This document shows, piece by piece, positions 22,101 to 37,100 of a DNA stretch of 64,000 bases (position 1 is its first letter; each line of letters opens with the position of its first letter). The position numbers and the translations under genes were made by a program. The notes beneath the pieces are model-generated. The model saw only the letters and a program-made list of their open reading frames with translations, had not been told where the DNA came from and searched no databases. Origin of the DNA: Holothuria scabra (lineage: Eukaryota > Echinodermata > Holothuroidea > Aspidochirotida > Holothuriidae); NCBI GenBank assembly GCA_037179385.1, contig CM074187.1, positions 310,001 to 374,000 of the forward strand, read 5' to 3'.

Positions 22101-25100
22101 ACAGGTTGGTACAGATGCAGAACATGTTGAAGGAGAAGAGCACGACAGTACTGATGAACTAAGCAGTGGTGACAAGGACTTGAGAGTGAGTTCATTAAAT
22201 GAAATTGATGAAGGCATTTTCAAATTGTAAGATGTTAGGAATATTCCTGACTTCAGGAAATAAGATGTCTTGAGCAAACACAATTGGAAAACTGTATGAA
22301 AAATAATTGTCATGATCAGTATGATTGGAATGGCTAAATTTGTAGATGATTTTAATCTCTTCAAATAAGGATAGTTTCACTCATTGACATCCTTGAAATA
22401 CAGAAAAATATAGCATCATTTTGCTTATAGACATCTTTTATTGTCAAGTTTTTTTAAAGGGCAAGTATACCTTTTAACCCTCCCAAAGGCCCCCAATCTG
22501 AGATAAGAATTTCAGGACATAGAACTGTTTTTGAATTAAGTATCACTCCTAGTCAAGCCAAACTTACATTGCGAAGTAGCTGTGGAAATGTTTGTGAGTG
22601 TTTTAATTTTAACTATAAGTGCTTCTTTCAAAAGATTCCCCTTTGACAAGTCCTCAGATATACTGGCTTTAATGTTGTGAAGTGTGTCTGCTATTCAATT
22701 TAACTTAAACAGTCCATTTTGACTGGAGTCTTAAGAAAGGTGGATCCATTTGACTTTTTATGGAGCAGTATAATGTTACACTGCTTTTGAAAATGCTGGT
22801 ATGTTTTTGGATTTTTATTCTTTAATTTTAACAAGGTTAACTGTGCTGAAGAAAATATTTGGAGAGAGTCCTCACATGAATATCTATCTTTAATGAAGTC
22901 CTCAAATTTCCTATATTTTACGATTATTGGTGTGTGCATGTCTGAGCTGTTCATTATTACCTAGTACCCCGACTTTCACAGGAGTCTTGTGAAAACTTGC
23001 TAACCTGGAATGACCTCATTTATAGTTCCACTGTGTAAGGGGCCAGGGTGTTACTTTTGGAGGGTTTAAGTGTTTATTAAGGTGTCATTGTTTTTTGTGT
23101 GTAGATTTAAGGATGCTGAAATAAGGAGGTAGAGGTTAGGATTAAGGCAAAAAAGTTATAAAACCTTCCCTGTAATTGCAATTGAATGCATGGATGGATC
23201 AGCGTGAATACAGGAGTTAAATAAGTGACAGGACATAATTTGTTTGGAACTCACATTGACTCTGTTCAAACATCAACTTACCTTAATCTTGTTTGTTTGC
23301 AGAAAAAATGTTTTTTTGTTATCATGTTGAAAAAATGTTAATCCTCTTTTTGTCTGTTTTTGACAGGTTGGTACAGATGCAGAACATGTTGAAGGAGAAG
23401 AGCATGACAGTATTGATGAAGGAAGCAGTGGTGACAAGGACTTGAAAGTGAGTTCATTAAATGAAATTGATGGAGGCATTTTCAAATTGTAAGATGTTAG
23501 GAATATTCCTGACTTCAGGAAATAAGAAGTCTTGAGCAAACAGAATTGGAAAACTGTATGAAAAATAATTGTCATGATCAGTATGATGTTCCTTTGAAAT
23601 TTTTACAAAGTTTTCAGGATACGGAATATCGGTAAACATTGGCAAGTAAATTTAGCTGAATAATGCCGATCGATATTTTACCGATGGTGGCGAATATCGG
23701 CCCGATCCGATGTCCGATCCAATTATCGGTTGAGCCCTAGATAAGAATTTCAGGACATGGAACTGTTCTTGAATTAATTATCACTCCCAGTCAAGCCAAA
23801 TTTACATTGCGAAGTAGCTGTGGGAATGTTTGTGAGTGTTTTAATTTTAGCTTTAATTGCTTCTTTCAAATGGTTCTTGTATTAAGATTCCCCTTTGAGA
23901 AGTCCTCAGATATACTGGTTTTCATGTTGCGAAGTGTGTGTCTGCTATTCAATTTAACATAAACAGTCCATTTTGACTGGAGTCTTAAGAAAGGTGGATC
24001 CATTGGACTTTTTATGGAGCAATATATTGTTACACTGCTTTTGAAAATGCTGGTATGTTTTTGGTTTTTTTCTTATTTAAGTTTAACAAGGTTGATTGTG
24101 CTTAACATAATATTTGGAGAGAGTCCTCACATTTATGTTTATCTATGATGAAGTCCTCAGATGTCCTATATTTTACAATTATTGGTGTGTGCATGTCTGA
24201 GCTGTTCATAATTACCTAGCACCCCGACTTTCACAGGAGTCTTGTGAAAACTTGCTAACCTGGAATGACCTCATTTATAGTTCCACTGTGTAAGGGGCCA
24301 GGGTGTTACTTTTGGAGGGTTTAAGTGTTTATTAAGGTGTCATTGTTTTTTGTGTGTAGATTTAAGGATGCTGAAATAAGGAGGTAGAGGTTAGGATTAA
24401 GGCAAAAAAGTTATAAAACCTTCCCTGTAATTGCAATTGAATGCATGGATGGATCAGCGTGAATACAAGAGTTGAATAAGTGACAGGACATAATTTGTTT
24501 GGAACTCACATTGACTCTGTTCGAACATCAACTTACCTAAATCTTGTTTGTTTGCAGAAAAAATGTTTTTTTGTTATCATGTTGAAAAAATGTTAATCCT
24601 CTTTTTGTCTGTTTTTGACAGGTTGGTACAGATGCAGAACATGTTGAAGGAGAAGAGCATGACAGTATTGATGAAGGAAGCAGTGGTGACAAGGACTTGA
24701 AAGTGAGTTCATTAAATGAAATTGATGGAGGCATTTTCAAATTGTAAGATGTTAGGAATATTCCTGACTTCAGGAAATAAGAAGTCTTGAGCAAACACAA
24801 TTGGAAAACTGTATGAAAAATAATTGTCATGATCAGTATGATTGGAATGGCTAAATTTGTAGATGATTTGGAATCTCTTCAAATAAGGATAGTTTCACTC
24901 ATTGACATCCTTGAAATACAGAAAAATATAGCATCATTTTGCTTATAGACATCTTTTATTGTCAAGTTTTTTTAAAGGGCAAGTATACCTTTTAACCCTC
25001 CCAAAGGCCCCCAATCTAAGATAAGAATTTCAGGACATAGAACTGTTCTTGAATTAATTATCACTCCCAGTCAAGCCAAACTTACATTGCGAAGTAGCTG

Positions 25101-28100
25101 TGGAAATGTTTGTGAGTGTTTTAATTTAAACTATAAGTGCTTCTTTCAAAGGGTTCTTGTGTTAAGATTCCCCTTTGACAAGTCCTCAGATATACTGGTT
25201 TTCATGTTGTGAAGTGTGTGTCTGCTATTCAATTTAACATAAACAGTCCATTTTGACTGGAGTCTTAAGAAAGGTGGATCCATTTGACTTTTTATGGAGC
25301 AATATATTGTTACACTGCTTTTTAAAATGCTGGTATGTTTTTGGTTTTTTTCTTATTTAAGTTTAACAAGGTTGATTGTGCTTAACAAAATATTTGGAGA
25401 GAGTCCTCACATTTATGTTTATCTATGATGAAGTCCTCAGATGTCCTATGTTTTACAATTATTGGTGTGGGCATGTGTGAGCTGTTCATAATTACCTAGT
25501 ACCCCGACTTTCACAGGAGTCTTGTGGAAACTTGCTAACCTGGAATGACCTCATTTATAGTTCCACTGTGTAAGGGGCCAGGGTGTTACTTTTGAAGGGT
25601 TTAAGTGTTTTTGTAAGGTGTCATTGTTTTTTGTGTGTAGATTTAAGGATGCTGAAATAAGGAGGTAGAGGTTAGGATTAAGGCAAAAAGTCATAAAACC
25701 TTCCCTGTAATTGCAATTGAATGCATGGATGGATCAGCGTGAATACAAGAGTTGAATAAGTGACAGGACATAATTTGTTTGGAACTCACATTGACTCTGT
25801 TCAAACATCAACTTACCTAAATCTTGTTTGTTTGCAGAAAAAATGTTTTTTTGTTATCATGTTGAAAAAATGTTAATCCTCTTTTTGTCTGTTTTTGACA
25901 GGTTGGTACAGATGCAGAACATGTTGAAGGAGAAGAGCATGACAGTATTGATGAAGGAAGCAGTGGTGACAAGGACTTGAAAGTGAGTTCATTAAATGAA
26001 ATTGATGGAGGCATTTTCAAATTGTAAGATGTTAGGAATATTCCTGACTTCAGGAAATAAGAAGTCTTGAGCAAACACAATTGGAAAACTGTATGAAAAA
26101 TAATTGTCATGATCAGTATGATTGGAATGGCTAAATTTGTAGATGATTTGGAATCTCTTCAAATAAGGATAGTTTCACTCATTGACATCCTTGAAATACA
26201 GAAAAATATATATATATATATAATATAAGGAGGTAGAGGTTAGGATTAAGGCAAAAAAGTTATAAAACCTTCCCTGTAATTGCAATTGAATGCATGGATG
26301 GATCAGCGTGAATACAAGAGTTGAATAAGTGACAGGACATAATTTGTTTGGAACTCACATTGACTCTGTTCAAACATCAACTTACCTAAATCTTGTTTGT
26401 TTGCAGAAAAAATGTTTTTTTGTTATCATGTTGAAAAAATGTTAATCCTCTTTTTGTCTGTTTTTGACAGGTTGGTACAGATGCAGAACATGTTGAAGGA
26501 GAAGAGCATGACAGTGTTGATGAAGGAAGCAGTGGTGACAAGGACTTGAAAGTGAGTTCATTAAATGAAATTGATGGAGGCATTTTCAAATTGTAAGATG
26601 TTAGGAATATTCCTGACTTCAGGAAATAAGAAGTCTTGAGCAAACAGAATTGGAAAACTGTATGAAAAATAATTGTCATGATCAGTATGATTGGAATGGC
26701 TAAATTTGTAGATGATTTGGAATCTCTTCAAATAAGGATAGTTTCACTCATTGACATCCTTGAAATACAGAAAAATATAGCATCATTTTGCTTATAGACA
26801 TCTTTTATTGTCAAGTTTTTTAAAGGGCAAGTATACCTTTTAACCCTCCCAAAGGCCCCCAATCTAAGATAAGAATTTCAGGACATAGAACTGTTCTTGA
26901 ATTAATTATCACTCCCAGTCAAGCCAAACTTACATTGCGAAGTAGCTGTGGAAATGTTTGTGAGTGTTTTAATTTAAACTATAAGTGCTTCTTTCAAAGG
27001 GTTCTTGTGTTAAGATTCCCCTTTGACAAGTCCTCAGATATACTGGTTTTCATGTTGTGAAGTGTGTGTCTGCTATTCAATTTAACATAAACAGTCCATT
27101 TTGACTGGAGTCTTAAGAAAGGTGGATCCATTTGACTTTTTATGGAGCAATATATTGTTACACTGCTTTTAAAATGCTGGTATGTTTTTGGTTTTTTTTT
27201 CTTATTTAAGTTTAACAAGGTTGATTGTGCTTAACAAAATATTTGGAGAGAGTCCTCACATTTATGTTTATCTATGATGAAGTCCTCAGATGTCCTATGT
27301 TTTACAATTATTGGTGTGGGCATGTGTGAGCTGTTCATAATTACCTAGTACCCCGACTTTCACAGGAGTCTTGTGGAAACTTGCTAACCTGGAATGACCT
27401 CATTTATAGTTCCACTGTGTAAGGGGCCAGGGTGTTACTTTTGAAGGGTTTAAGTGTTTTTGTAAGGTGTCATTGTTTTTTGTGTGTAGATTTAAGGATG
27501 CTGAAATAAGGAGGTAGAGGTTAGGATTAAGGCAAAAAGTTATAAAACCTTCCCTGTAATTGCAATTGAATGCATGGATGGATCAGCGTGAATACAAGAG
27601 TTGAATAAGTGACAGGACATAATTTGTTTGGAACTCACATTGACTCTGTTCAAACATCAACTTACCTAAATCTTGTTTGTTTGCAGAAAAAATGGTTTTT
27701 GTTATCATGTTGAAAAAATGTTAATCCTCTTTTTGTCTGTTTTTGACAGGTTGGTACAGATGCAGAACATGTTGAAGGAGAAGAGCATGACAGTATTGAT
27801 GAAGGAAGCAGTGGTGACAAGGACTTGAAAGTGAGTTCATTAAATGAAATTGATGGAGGCATTTTCAAATTGTAAGATGTTAGGAATATTCCTGACTTCA
27901 GGAAATAAGAAGTCTTGAGCAAACACAATTGGAAAACTGTATGAAAAATAATTGTCATGATCAGTATGATTGGAATGGCTAAATTTGTAGATGATTTGGA
28001 ATCTCTTCAAATAAGGATAGTTTCACTCATTGACATCCTTGAAATACAGAAAAATATAGCATCATTTTGCTTATAGACATCTTTTATTGTCAAGTTTTTT

Positions 28101-31100
28101 TAAAGGGCAAGTATACCTTTTAACCCTCCCAAAGGCCCCCAATCTAAGATAAGAATTTCAGGACATAGAACTGTTCTTGAATTAATTATCACTCCCAGTC
28201 AAGCCAAACTTACATTGCGAAGTAGCTGTGGAAATGTTTGTGAGTGTTTTAATTTAAACTATAAGTGCTTCTTTCAAAGGGTTCTTGTATTAAGATTCCC
28301 CTTTGACAAGTCCTCAGATATACTGGTTTTCATGTTGTGAAGTGTGTGTCTGCTATTCAATTTAACATAAACAGTCCATTTTGACTGGAGTCTTAAGAAA
28401 GGTGGATCCATTTGACTTTTTATGGAGCAATATATTGTTACACTGCTTTTTAAAATGCTGGTATGTTTTTGGTTTTTTTCTTATTTAAGTTTAACAAGGT
28501 TGATTGTGCTTAACAAAATATTTGGAGAGAGTCCTCACATTTATGTTTATCTATGATGAAGTCCTCAGATGTCCTATGTTTTACAATTATTGGTGTGGGC
28601 ATGTGTGAGCTGTTCATAATTACCTAGTACCCCGACTTTCACAGGAGTCTTGTGGAAACTTGCTAACCTGGAATGACCTCATTTATAGTTCCACTGTGTA
28701 AGGGGCCAGGGTGTTACTTTTGAAGGGTTTAAGTGTTTTTGTAAGGTGTCATTGTTTTTTGTGTGTAGATTTAAGGATGCTGAAATAAGGAGGTAGAGGT
28801 TAGGATTAAGGCAAAAAAGTTATAAAACCTTCCCTGTAATTGCAATTGAATGCATGGATGGATCAGCGTGAATACAAGAGTTGAATAAGTGACAGGACAT
28901 AATTTGTTTGGAACTCACATTGACTCTGTTCAAACATCAACTTACCTAAATCTTGTTTGTTTGCAGAAAAAATGTTTTTTGTTATCATGTTGAAAAAATG
29001 TTAATCCTCTTTTTGTCTGTTTTTGACAGGTTGGTACAGATGCAGAACATGTTGAAGGAGAAGAGCATGACAGTATTGATGAAGGAAGCAGTGGTGACAA
29101 GGACTTGAAAGTGAGTTCATTAAATGAAATTGATGGAGGCATTTTCAAATTGTAAGATGTTAGGAATATTCCTGACTTCAGGAAATAAGAAGTCTTGAGC
29201 AAACAGAATTGGAAAACTATATGAAAAATAATTGTCATGATCAGTATGATTGGAATGGCTAAATTTGTAGATGATTTGGAATCTCTTCAAATAAGGATAG
29301 TTTCACTCATTGACATCCTTGAAATACAGAAAAATATAGCATCATTTTGCTTATAGACATCTTTTATTGTCAAGTTTTTTTAAAGGGCAAGTATACCTTT
29401 TAACCCTCCCAAAGGCCCCCAATCTAAGATAAGAATTTCAGGACATAGAACTGTTCTTGAATTAATTATCACTCCCAGTCAAAGCAAAATTACATTGCGA
29501 AGTAGCTGTGGAAATGTTTGTGAGTGTTTTAATTTAAACTATAAGTGCTTCTTTCAAAGGGTTCTTGTATTAAGATTCCCCTTTGACAAGTCCTCAGATA
29601 TACTGGTTTTCATGTTGTGAAGTGTGTGTCTGCTATTCAATTTAACATAAACAGTCCATTTTGACTGGAGTCTTAAGAAAGGTGGATCCATTTGACTTTT
29701 TATGGAGCAATATATTGTTACACTGCTTTTGAAAATGCTGGTATGTTTTTGGTTTTTTTCTTATTTAAGTTTAACAAGGTTGATTGTGCTTAACATAATA
29801 TTTGGAGAGAGTCCTCACATTTATGTTTATCTATGATGAAGTCCTCAGATGTCCTATATTTTACAATTATTGGTGTGTGCATGTCTGAGCTGTTCATAAT
29901 TACCTAGCACCCCGACTTTCACAGGAGTCTTGTGAAAACTTGCTAACCTGGAATGACCTCATTTATAGTTCCACTGTGTAAGGGGCCAGGGTGTTACTTT
30001 TGGAGGGTTTAAGTGTTTATTAAGGTGTCATTGTTTTTTGTGTGTAGATTTAAGGATGCTGAAATAAGGAGGTAGAGGTTAGGATTAAGGCAAAAAAGTC
30101 ATAAAACCTTCCCTGTAATTGCAATTGAATGCATGGATGGATCAGCGTGAATACAAGAGTTGAATAAGTGACAGGACATAATTTGTTTGGAACTCACATT
30201 GACTCTGTTCGAACATCAACTTACCTAAATCTTGTTTGTTTGCAGAAAAAATGTTTTTTTGTTATCATGTTGAAAAATGTTAATCCTCTTTTTGTCTGTT
30301 TTTGACAGGTTGGTACAGATGCAGAACATGTTGAAGGAGAAGAGCATGACAGTATTGATGAAGGAAGCAGTGGTGACAAGGACTTGAAAGTGAGTTCATT
30401 AAATGAAATTGATGGAGGCATTTTCAAATTGTAAGATGTTAGGAATATTCCTGACTTCAGGAAATAAGAAGTCTTGAGCAAACACAATTGGAAAACTGTA
30501 TGAAAAATAATTGTCATGATCAGTATGATTGGAATGGCTAAATTTGTAGATGATTTGGAATCTCTTCAAATAAGGATAGTTTCACTCATTGACATCCTTG
30601 AAATACAGAAAAATATATATATTTATATAATATAAGGAGGTAGAGGTTAGGATTAAGGCAAAAAAGTTATAAAACCTTCCCTGTAATTGCAATTGAATGC
30701 ATGGATGGATCAGCGTGAATACAAGAGTTGAATAAGTGACAGGACATAATTTGTTTGGAACTCACATTGACTCTGTTCAAACATCAACTTACCTAAATCT
30801 TGTTTGTTTGCAGAAAAATGTTTTTTTGTTATCATGTTGAAAAAATGTTAATCCTCTTTTTGTCTGTTTTTGACAGGTTGGTACAGATGCAGAACATGTT
30901 GAAGGAGAAGAGCATGACAGTGTTGATGAAGGAAGCAGTGGTGACAAGGACTTGAAAGTGAGTTCATTAAATGAAATTGATGGAGGCATTTTCAAATTGT
31001 AAGATGTTAGGAATATTCCTGACTTCAGGAAATAAGAAGTCTTGAGCAAACAGAATTGGAAAACTGTATGAAAAATAATTGTCATGATCAGTATGATTGG

Positions 31101-34100
31101 AATGGCTAAATTTGTAGATGATTTGGAATCTCTTCAAATAAGGATAGTTTCACTCATTGACATCCTTGAAATACAGAAAAATATAGCATCATTTTGCTTA
31201 TAGACATCTTTTATTGTCAAGTTTTTTTAAAGGGCAAGTATACCTTTTAACCCTCCCAAAGGCCCCCAATCTAAGATAAGAATTTCAGGACATAGAACTG
31301 TTCTTGAATTAATTATCACTCCCAGTCAAGCCAAACTTACATTGCGAAGTAGCTGTGGAAATGTTTGTGAGTGTTTTAATTTAAACTATAAGTGCTTCTT
31401 TCAAAGGGTTCTTGTGTTAAGATTCCCCTTTGACAAGTCCTCAGATATACTGGTTTTCATGTTGTGAAGTGTGTGTCTGCTATTCAATTTAACATAAACA
31501 GTCCATTTTGACTGGAGTCTTAAGAAAGGTGGATCCATTTGACTTTTTATGGAGCAATATATTGTTACACTGCTTTTTAAAATGCTGGTATGTTTTTGGT
31601 TTTTTTTCTTATTTAAGTTTAACAAGGTTGATTGTGCTTAACAAAATATTTGGAGAGAGTCCTCACATTTATGTTTATCTATGATGAAGTCCTCAGATGT
31701 CCTATGTTTTACAATTATTGGTGTGGGCATGTGTGAGCTGTTCATAATTACCTAGTACCCCGACTTTCACAGGAGTCTTGTGGAAACTTGCTAACCTGGA
31801 ATGACCTCATTTATAGTTCCACTGTGTAAGGGGCCAGGGTGTTACTTTTGAAGGGTTTAAGTGTTTTTGTAAGGTGTCATTGTTTTTTGTGTGTAGATTT
31901 AAGGATGCTGAAATAAGGAGGTAGAGGTTAGGATTAAGGCAAAAAAGTTATAAAACCTTCCCTGTAATTGCAATTGAATGCATGGATGGATCAGCGTGAA
32001 TACAAGAGTTGAATAAGTGACAGGACATAATTTGTTTGGAACTCACATTGACTCTGTTCAAACATCAACTTACCTAAATCTTGTTTGTTTGCAGAAAAAA
32101 TGTTTTTTTGTTATCATGTTGAAAAAATGTTAATCCTCTTTTTGTCTGTTTTTGACAGGTTGGTACAGATGCAGAACATGTTGAAGGAGAAGAGCATGAC
32201 AGTATTGATGAAGGAAGCAGTGGTGACAAGGACTTGAAAGTGAGTTCATTAAATGAAATTGATGGAGGCATTTTCAAATTGTAAGATGTTAGGAATATTC
32301 CTGACTTCAGGAAATAAGAAGTCTTGAGCAAACACAATTGGAAAACTGTATGAAAAATAATTGTCATGATCAGTATGATTGGAATGGCTAAATTTGTAGA
32401 TGATTTGGAATCTCTTCAAATAAGGATAGTTTCACTCATTGACATCCTTGAAATACAGAAAAATATAGCATCATTTTGCTTATAGACATCTTTTATTGTC
32501 AAGTTTTTTTAAAGGGCAAGTATACCTTTTAACCCTCCCAAAGGCCCCCAATCTAAGATAAGAATTTCAGGACATAGAACTGTTCTTGAATTAATTATCA
32601 CTCCCAGTCAAGCCAAACTTACATTGCGAAGTAGCTGTGGAAATGTTTGTGAGTGTTTTAATTTAAACTATAAGTGCTTCTTTCAAAGGGTTCTTGTATT
32701 AAGATTCCCCTTTGACAAGTCCTCAGATATACTGGTTTTCATGTTGTGAAGTGTGTGTCTGCTATTCAATTTAACATAAACAGTCCATTTTGACTGGAGT
32801 CTTAAGAAAGGTGGATCCATTTGACTTTTTATGGAGCAATATATTGTTACACTGCTTTTTAAAAATGCTGGTATGTTTTTGGTTTTTTTCTTATTTAAGT
32901 TTAACAAGGTTGATTGTGCTTAACAAAATATTTGGAGAGAGTCCTCACATTTATGTTTATCTATGATGAAGTCCTCAGATGTCCTATGTTTTACAATTAT
33001 TGGTGTGGGCATGTGTGAGCTGTTCATAATTACCTAGTACCCCGACTTTCACAGGAGTCTTGTGGAAACTTGCTAACCTGGAATGACCTCATTTATAGTT
33101 CCACTGTGTAAGGGGCCAGGGTGTTACTTTTGAAGGGTTTAAGTGTTTTTGTAAGGTGTCATTGTTTTTTGTGTGTAGATTTAAGGATGCTGAAATAAGG
33201 AGGTAGAGGTTAGGATTAAGGCAAAAAAGTTATAAAACCTTCCCTGTAATTGCAATTGAATGCATGGATGGATCAGCGTGAATACAAGAGTTGAATAAGT
33301 GACAGGACATAATTTGTTTGGAACTCACATTGACTCTGTTCAAACATCAACTTACCTAAATCTTGTTTGTTTGCAGAAAAATGTTTTTTTGTTATCATGT
33401 TGAAAAAATGTTAATCCTCTTTTTGTCTGTTTTTGACAGGTTGGTACAGATGCAGAACATGTTGAAGGAGAAGAGCATGACAGTATTGATGAAGGAAGCA
33501 GTGGTGACAAGGACTTGAAAGTGAGTTCATTAAATGAAATTGATGGAGGCATTTTCAAATTGTAAGATGTTAGGAATATTCCTGACTTCAGGAAATAAGA
33601 AGTCTTGAGCAAACAGAATTGGAAAACTATATGAAAAATAATTGTCATGATCAGTATGATTGGAATGGCTAAATTTGTAGATGATTTGGAATCTCTTCAA
33701 ATAAGGATAGTTTCACTCATTGACATCCTTGAAATACAGAAAAATATAGCATCATTTTGCTTATAGACATCTTTTATTGTCAAGTTTTTTAAAGGGCAAG
33801 TATACCTTTTAACCCTCCCAAAGGCCCCCAATCTAAGATAAGAATTTCAGGACATAGAACTGTTCTTGAATTAATTATCACTCCCAGTCAAAGCAAAATT
33901 ACATTGCTAAGTAGCTGTGGAAATGTTTGTGAGTGTTTTAATTTAAACTATAAGTGCTTCTTTCAAAGGGTTCTTGTATTAAGATTCCCCTTTGACAAGT
34001 CCTCAGATATACTGGTTTTCATGTTGTGAAGTGTGTGTCTGCTATTCAATTTAACATAAACAGTCCATTTTGACTGGAGTCTTAAGAAAGGTGGATCCAT

Positions 34101-37100
34101 TTGACTTTTTATGGAGCAATATATTGTTACACTGCTTTTTAAAATGCTGGTATGTTTTTGGTTTTTTTCTTATTTAAGTTTAACAAGGTTGATTGTGCTT
34201 AACAAAGTATTTGGAGAGAGTCCTCACATTTATGTTTATCTATGATGAAGTCCTCAGATGTTCTATATTTTACAATTATTGGTGTGGGCATGTGTGAGCT
34301 GTTCATAATTACCTAGTACCCCAACTTTCACAGGAGTCTTGTGGAAACTTGCTAACCTGGAATGACCTCATTTATAGTTCCACTGTGTAAGGGGCCAGGG
34401 TGTTACTTTTGAAGGGTTTAAGTGTTTTTGTAAGGTGTCATTGTTTTTTGTGTGTAGATTTAAGGATGCTGAAATAAGGAGGTAGAGGTTAGGATTAAGG
34501 CAAAAAAGTTATAAAACCTTCCCTGTAATTGCAATTGAATGCATGGATGGATCAGCGTGAATACAAGAGTTGAATAAGTGACAGGACATAATTTGTTTGG
34601 AACTCACATTGACTCTGTTCAAACATCAACTTACCTAAATCTTGTTTGTTTGCAGAAAAAATGTTTTTTTGTTATCATGTTGAAAAAATGTTAATCCTCT
34701 TTTTGTCTGTTTTTGACAGGTTGGTACAGATGCAGAACATGTTGAAGGAGAAGAGCATGACAGTATTGATGAAGGAAGCAGTGGTGACAAGGACTTGAAA
34801 GTGAGTTCATTAAATGAAATTGATGGAGGCATTTTCAAATTGTAAGATGTTAGGAATATTCCTGACTTCAGGAAATAAGAAGTCTTGAGCAAACAGAATT
34901 GGAAAACTGTATGAAAAATAATTGTCATGATCAGTATGATGTTCCTTTGAAATTTTTACAAAGTTTTCAGGATACGGAATATTGGTAAACATTGGCAAGT
35001 AAATTTAGCTGAATAATGCCGATCGATATTTTACCGATGGTGGCGAATATCGGCCCGATCCGATGTCCGATCCAATTATCGGTTGAGCCCTAGATAAGAA
35101 TTTCAGGACATGGAACTGTTCTTGAATTAATTATCACTCCCAGTCAAGCCAAATTTACATTGCGAAGTAGCTGTGGGAATGTTTGTGAGTGTTTTAATTT
35201 TAGCTTTAATTGCTTCTTTCAAATGGTTCTTGTATTAAGATTCCCCTTTGAGAAGTCCTCAGATATACTGGTTTTCATGTTGCGAAGTGTGTGTCTGCTA
35301 TTCAATTTAACATAACCAGTCCATTTTGACTGGAGTCTTAAGAAAGGTGGATCCATTGGACTTTTTATGGAGCAATATATTGTTACACTGCTTTTGAAAA
35401 TGCTGGTATGTTTTTGGTTTTTTTCTTATTTAAGTTTAACAAGGTTGATTGTGCTTAACATAATATTTGGAGAGAGTCCTCACATTTATGTTTATCTATG
35501 ATGAAGTCCTCAGATGTCCTATATTTTACAATTATTGGTGTGTGCATGTCTGAGCTGTTCATAATTACCTAGCACCCCGACTTTCACAGGAGTCTTGTGA
35601 AAACTTGCTAACCTGGAATGACCTCATTTATAGTTCCACTGTGTAAGGGGCCAGGGTGTTACTTTTGGAGGGTTTAAGTGTTTATTAAGGTGTCATTGTT
35701 TTTTGTGTGTAGATTTAAGGATGCTGAAATAAGGAGGTAGAGGTTAGGATTAAGGCAAAAAAGTCATAAAACCTTCCCTGTAATTGCAATTGAATGCATG
35801 GATGGATCAGCGTGAATACAAGAGTTGAATAAGTGACAGGACATAATTTGTTTGGAACTCACATTGACTCTGTTCGAACATCAACTTACCTAAATCTTGT
35901 TTGTTTGCAGAAAAAATGTTTTTTTGTTATCATGTTGAAAAAATGTTAATCCTCTTTTTGTCTGTTTTTGACAGGTTGGTACAGATGCAGAACATGTTGA
36001 AGGAGAAGAGCATGACAGTATTGATGAAGGAAGCAGTGGTGACAAGGACTTGAAAGTGAGTTCATTAAATGAAATTGATGGAGGCATTTTCAAATTGTAA
36101 GATGTTAGGAATATTCCTGACTTCAGGAAATAAGAAGTCTTGAGCAAACACAATTGGAAAACTGTATGAAAAATAATTGTCATGATCAGTATGATTGGAA
36201 TGGCTAAATTTGTAGATGATTTGGAATCTCTTCAAATAAGGATAGTTTCACTCATTGACATCCTTGAAATACAGAAAAATATATATATTTATATAATATA
36301 AGGAGGTAGAGGTTAGGATTAAGGCAAAAAAGTTATAAAACCTTCCCTGTAATTGCAATTGAATGCATGGATGGATCAGCGTGAATACAAGAGTTGAATA
36401 AGTGACAGGACATAATTTGTTTGGAACTCACATTGACTCTGTTCAAACATCAACTTACCTAAATCTTGTTTGTTTGCAGAAAAAATGTTTTTTTGTTATC
36501 ATGTTGAAAAAATGTTAATCCTCTTTTTGTCTGTTTTTGACAGGTTGGTACAGATGCAGAACATGTTGAAGGAGAAGAGCATGACAGTGTTGATGAAGGA
36601 AGCAGTGGTGACAAGGACTTGAAAGTGAGTTCATTAAATGAAATTGATGGAGGCATTTTCAAATTGTAAGATGTTAGGAATATTCCTGACTTCAGGAAAT
36701 AAGAAGTCTTGAGCAAACAGAATTGGAAAACTGTATGAAAAATAATTGTCATGATCAGTATGATTGGAATGGCTAAATTTGTAGATGATTTGGAATCTCT
36801 TCAAATAAGGATAGTTTCACTCATTGACATCCTTGAAATACAGAAAAATATAGCATCATTTTGCTTATAGACATCTTTTATTGTCAAGTTTTTTAAAGGG
36901 CAAGTATACCTTTTAACCCTCCCAAAGGCCCCCAATCTAAGATAAGAATTTCAGGACATAGAACTGTTCTTGAATTAATTATCACTCCCAGTCAAGCCAA
37001 ACTTACATTGCTAAGTAGCTGTGGAAATGTTTGTGAGTGTTTTAATTTAAACTATAAGTGCTTCTTTCAAAGGGTTCTTGTGTTAAGATTCCCCTTTGAC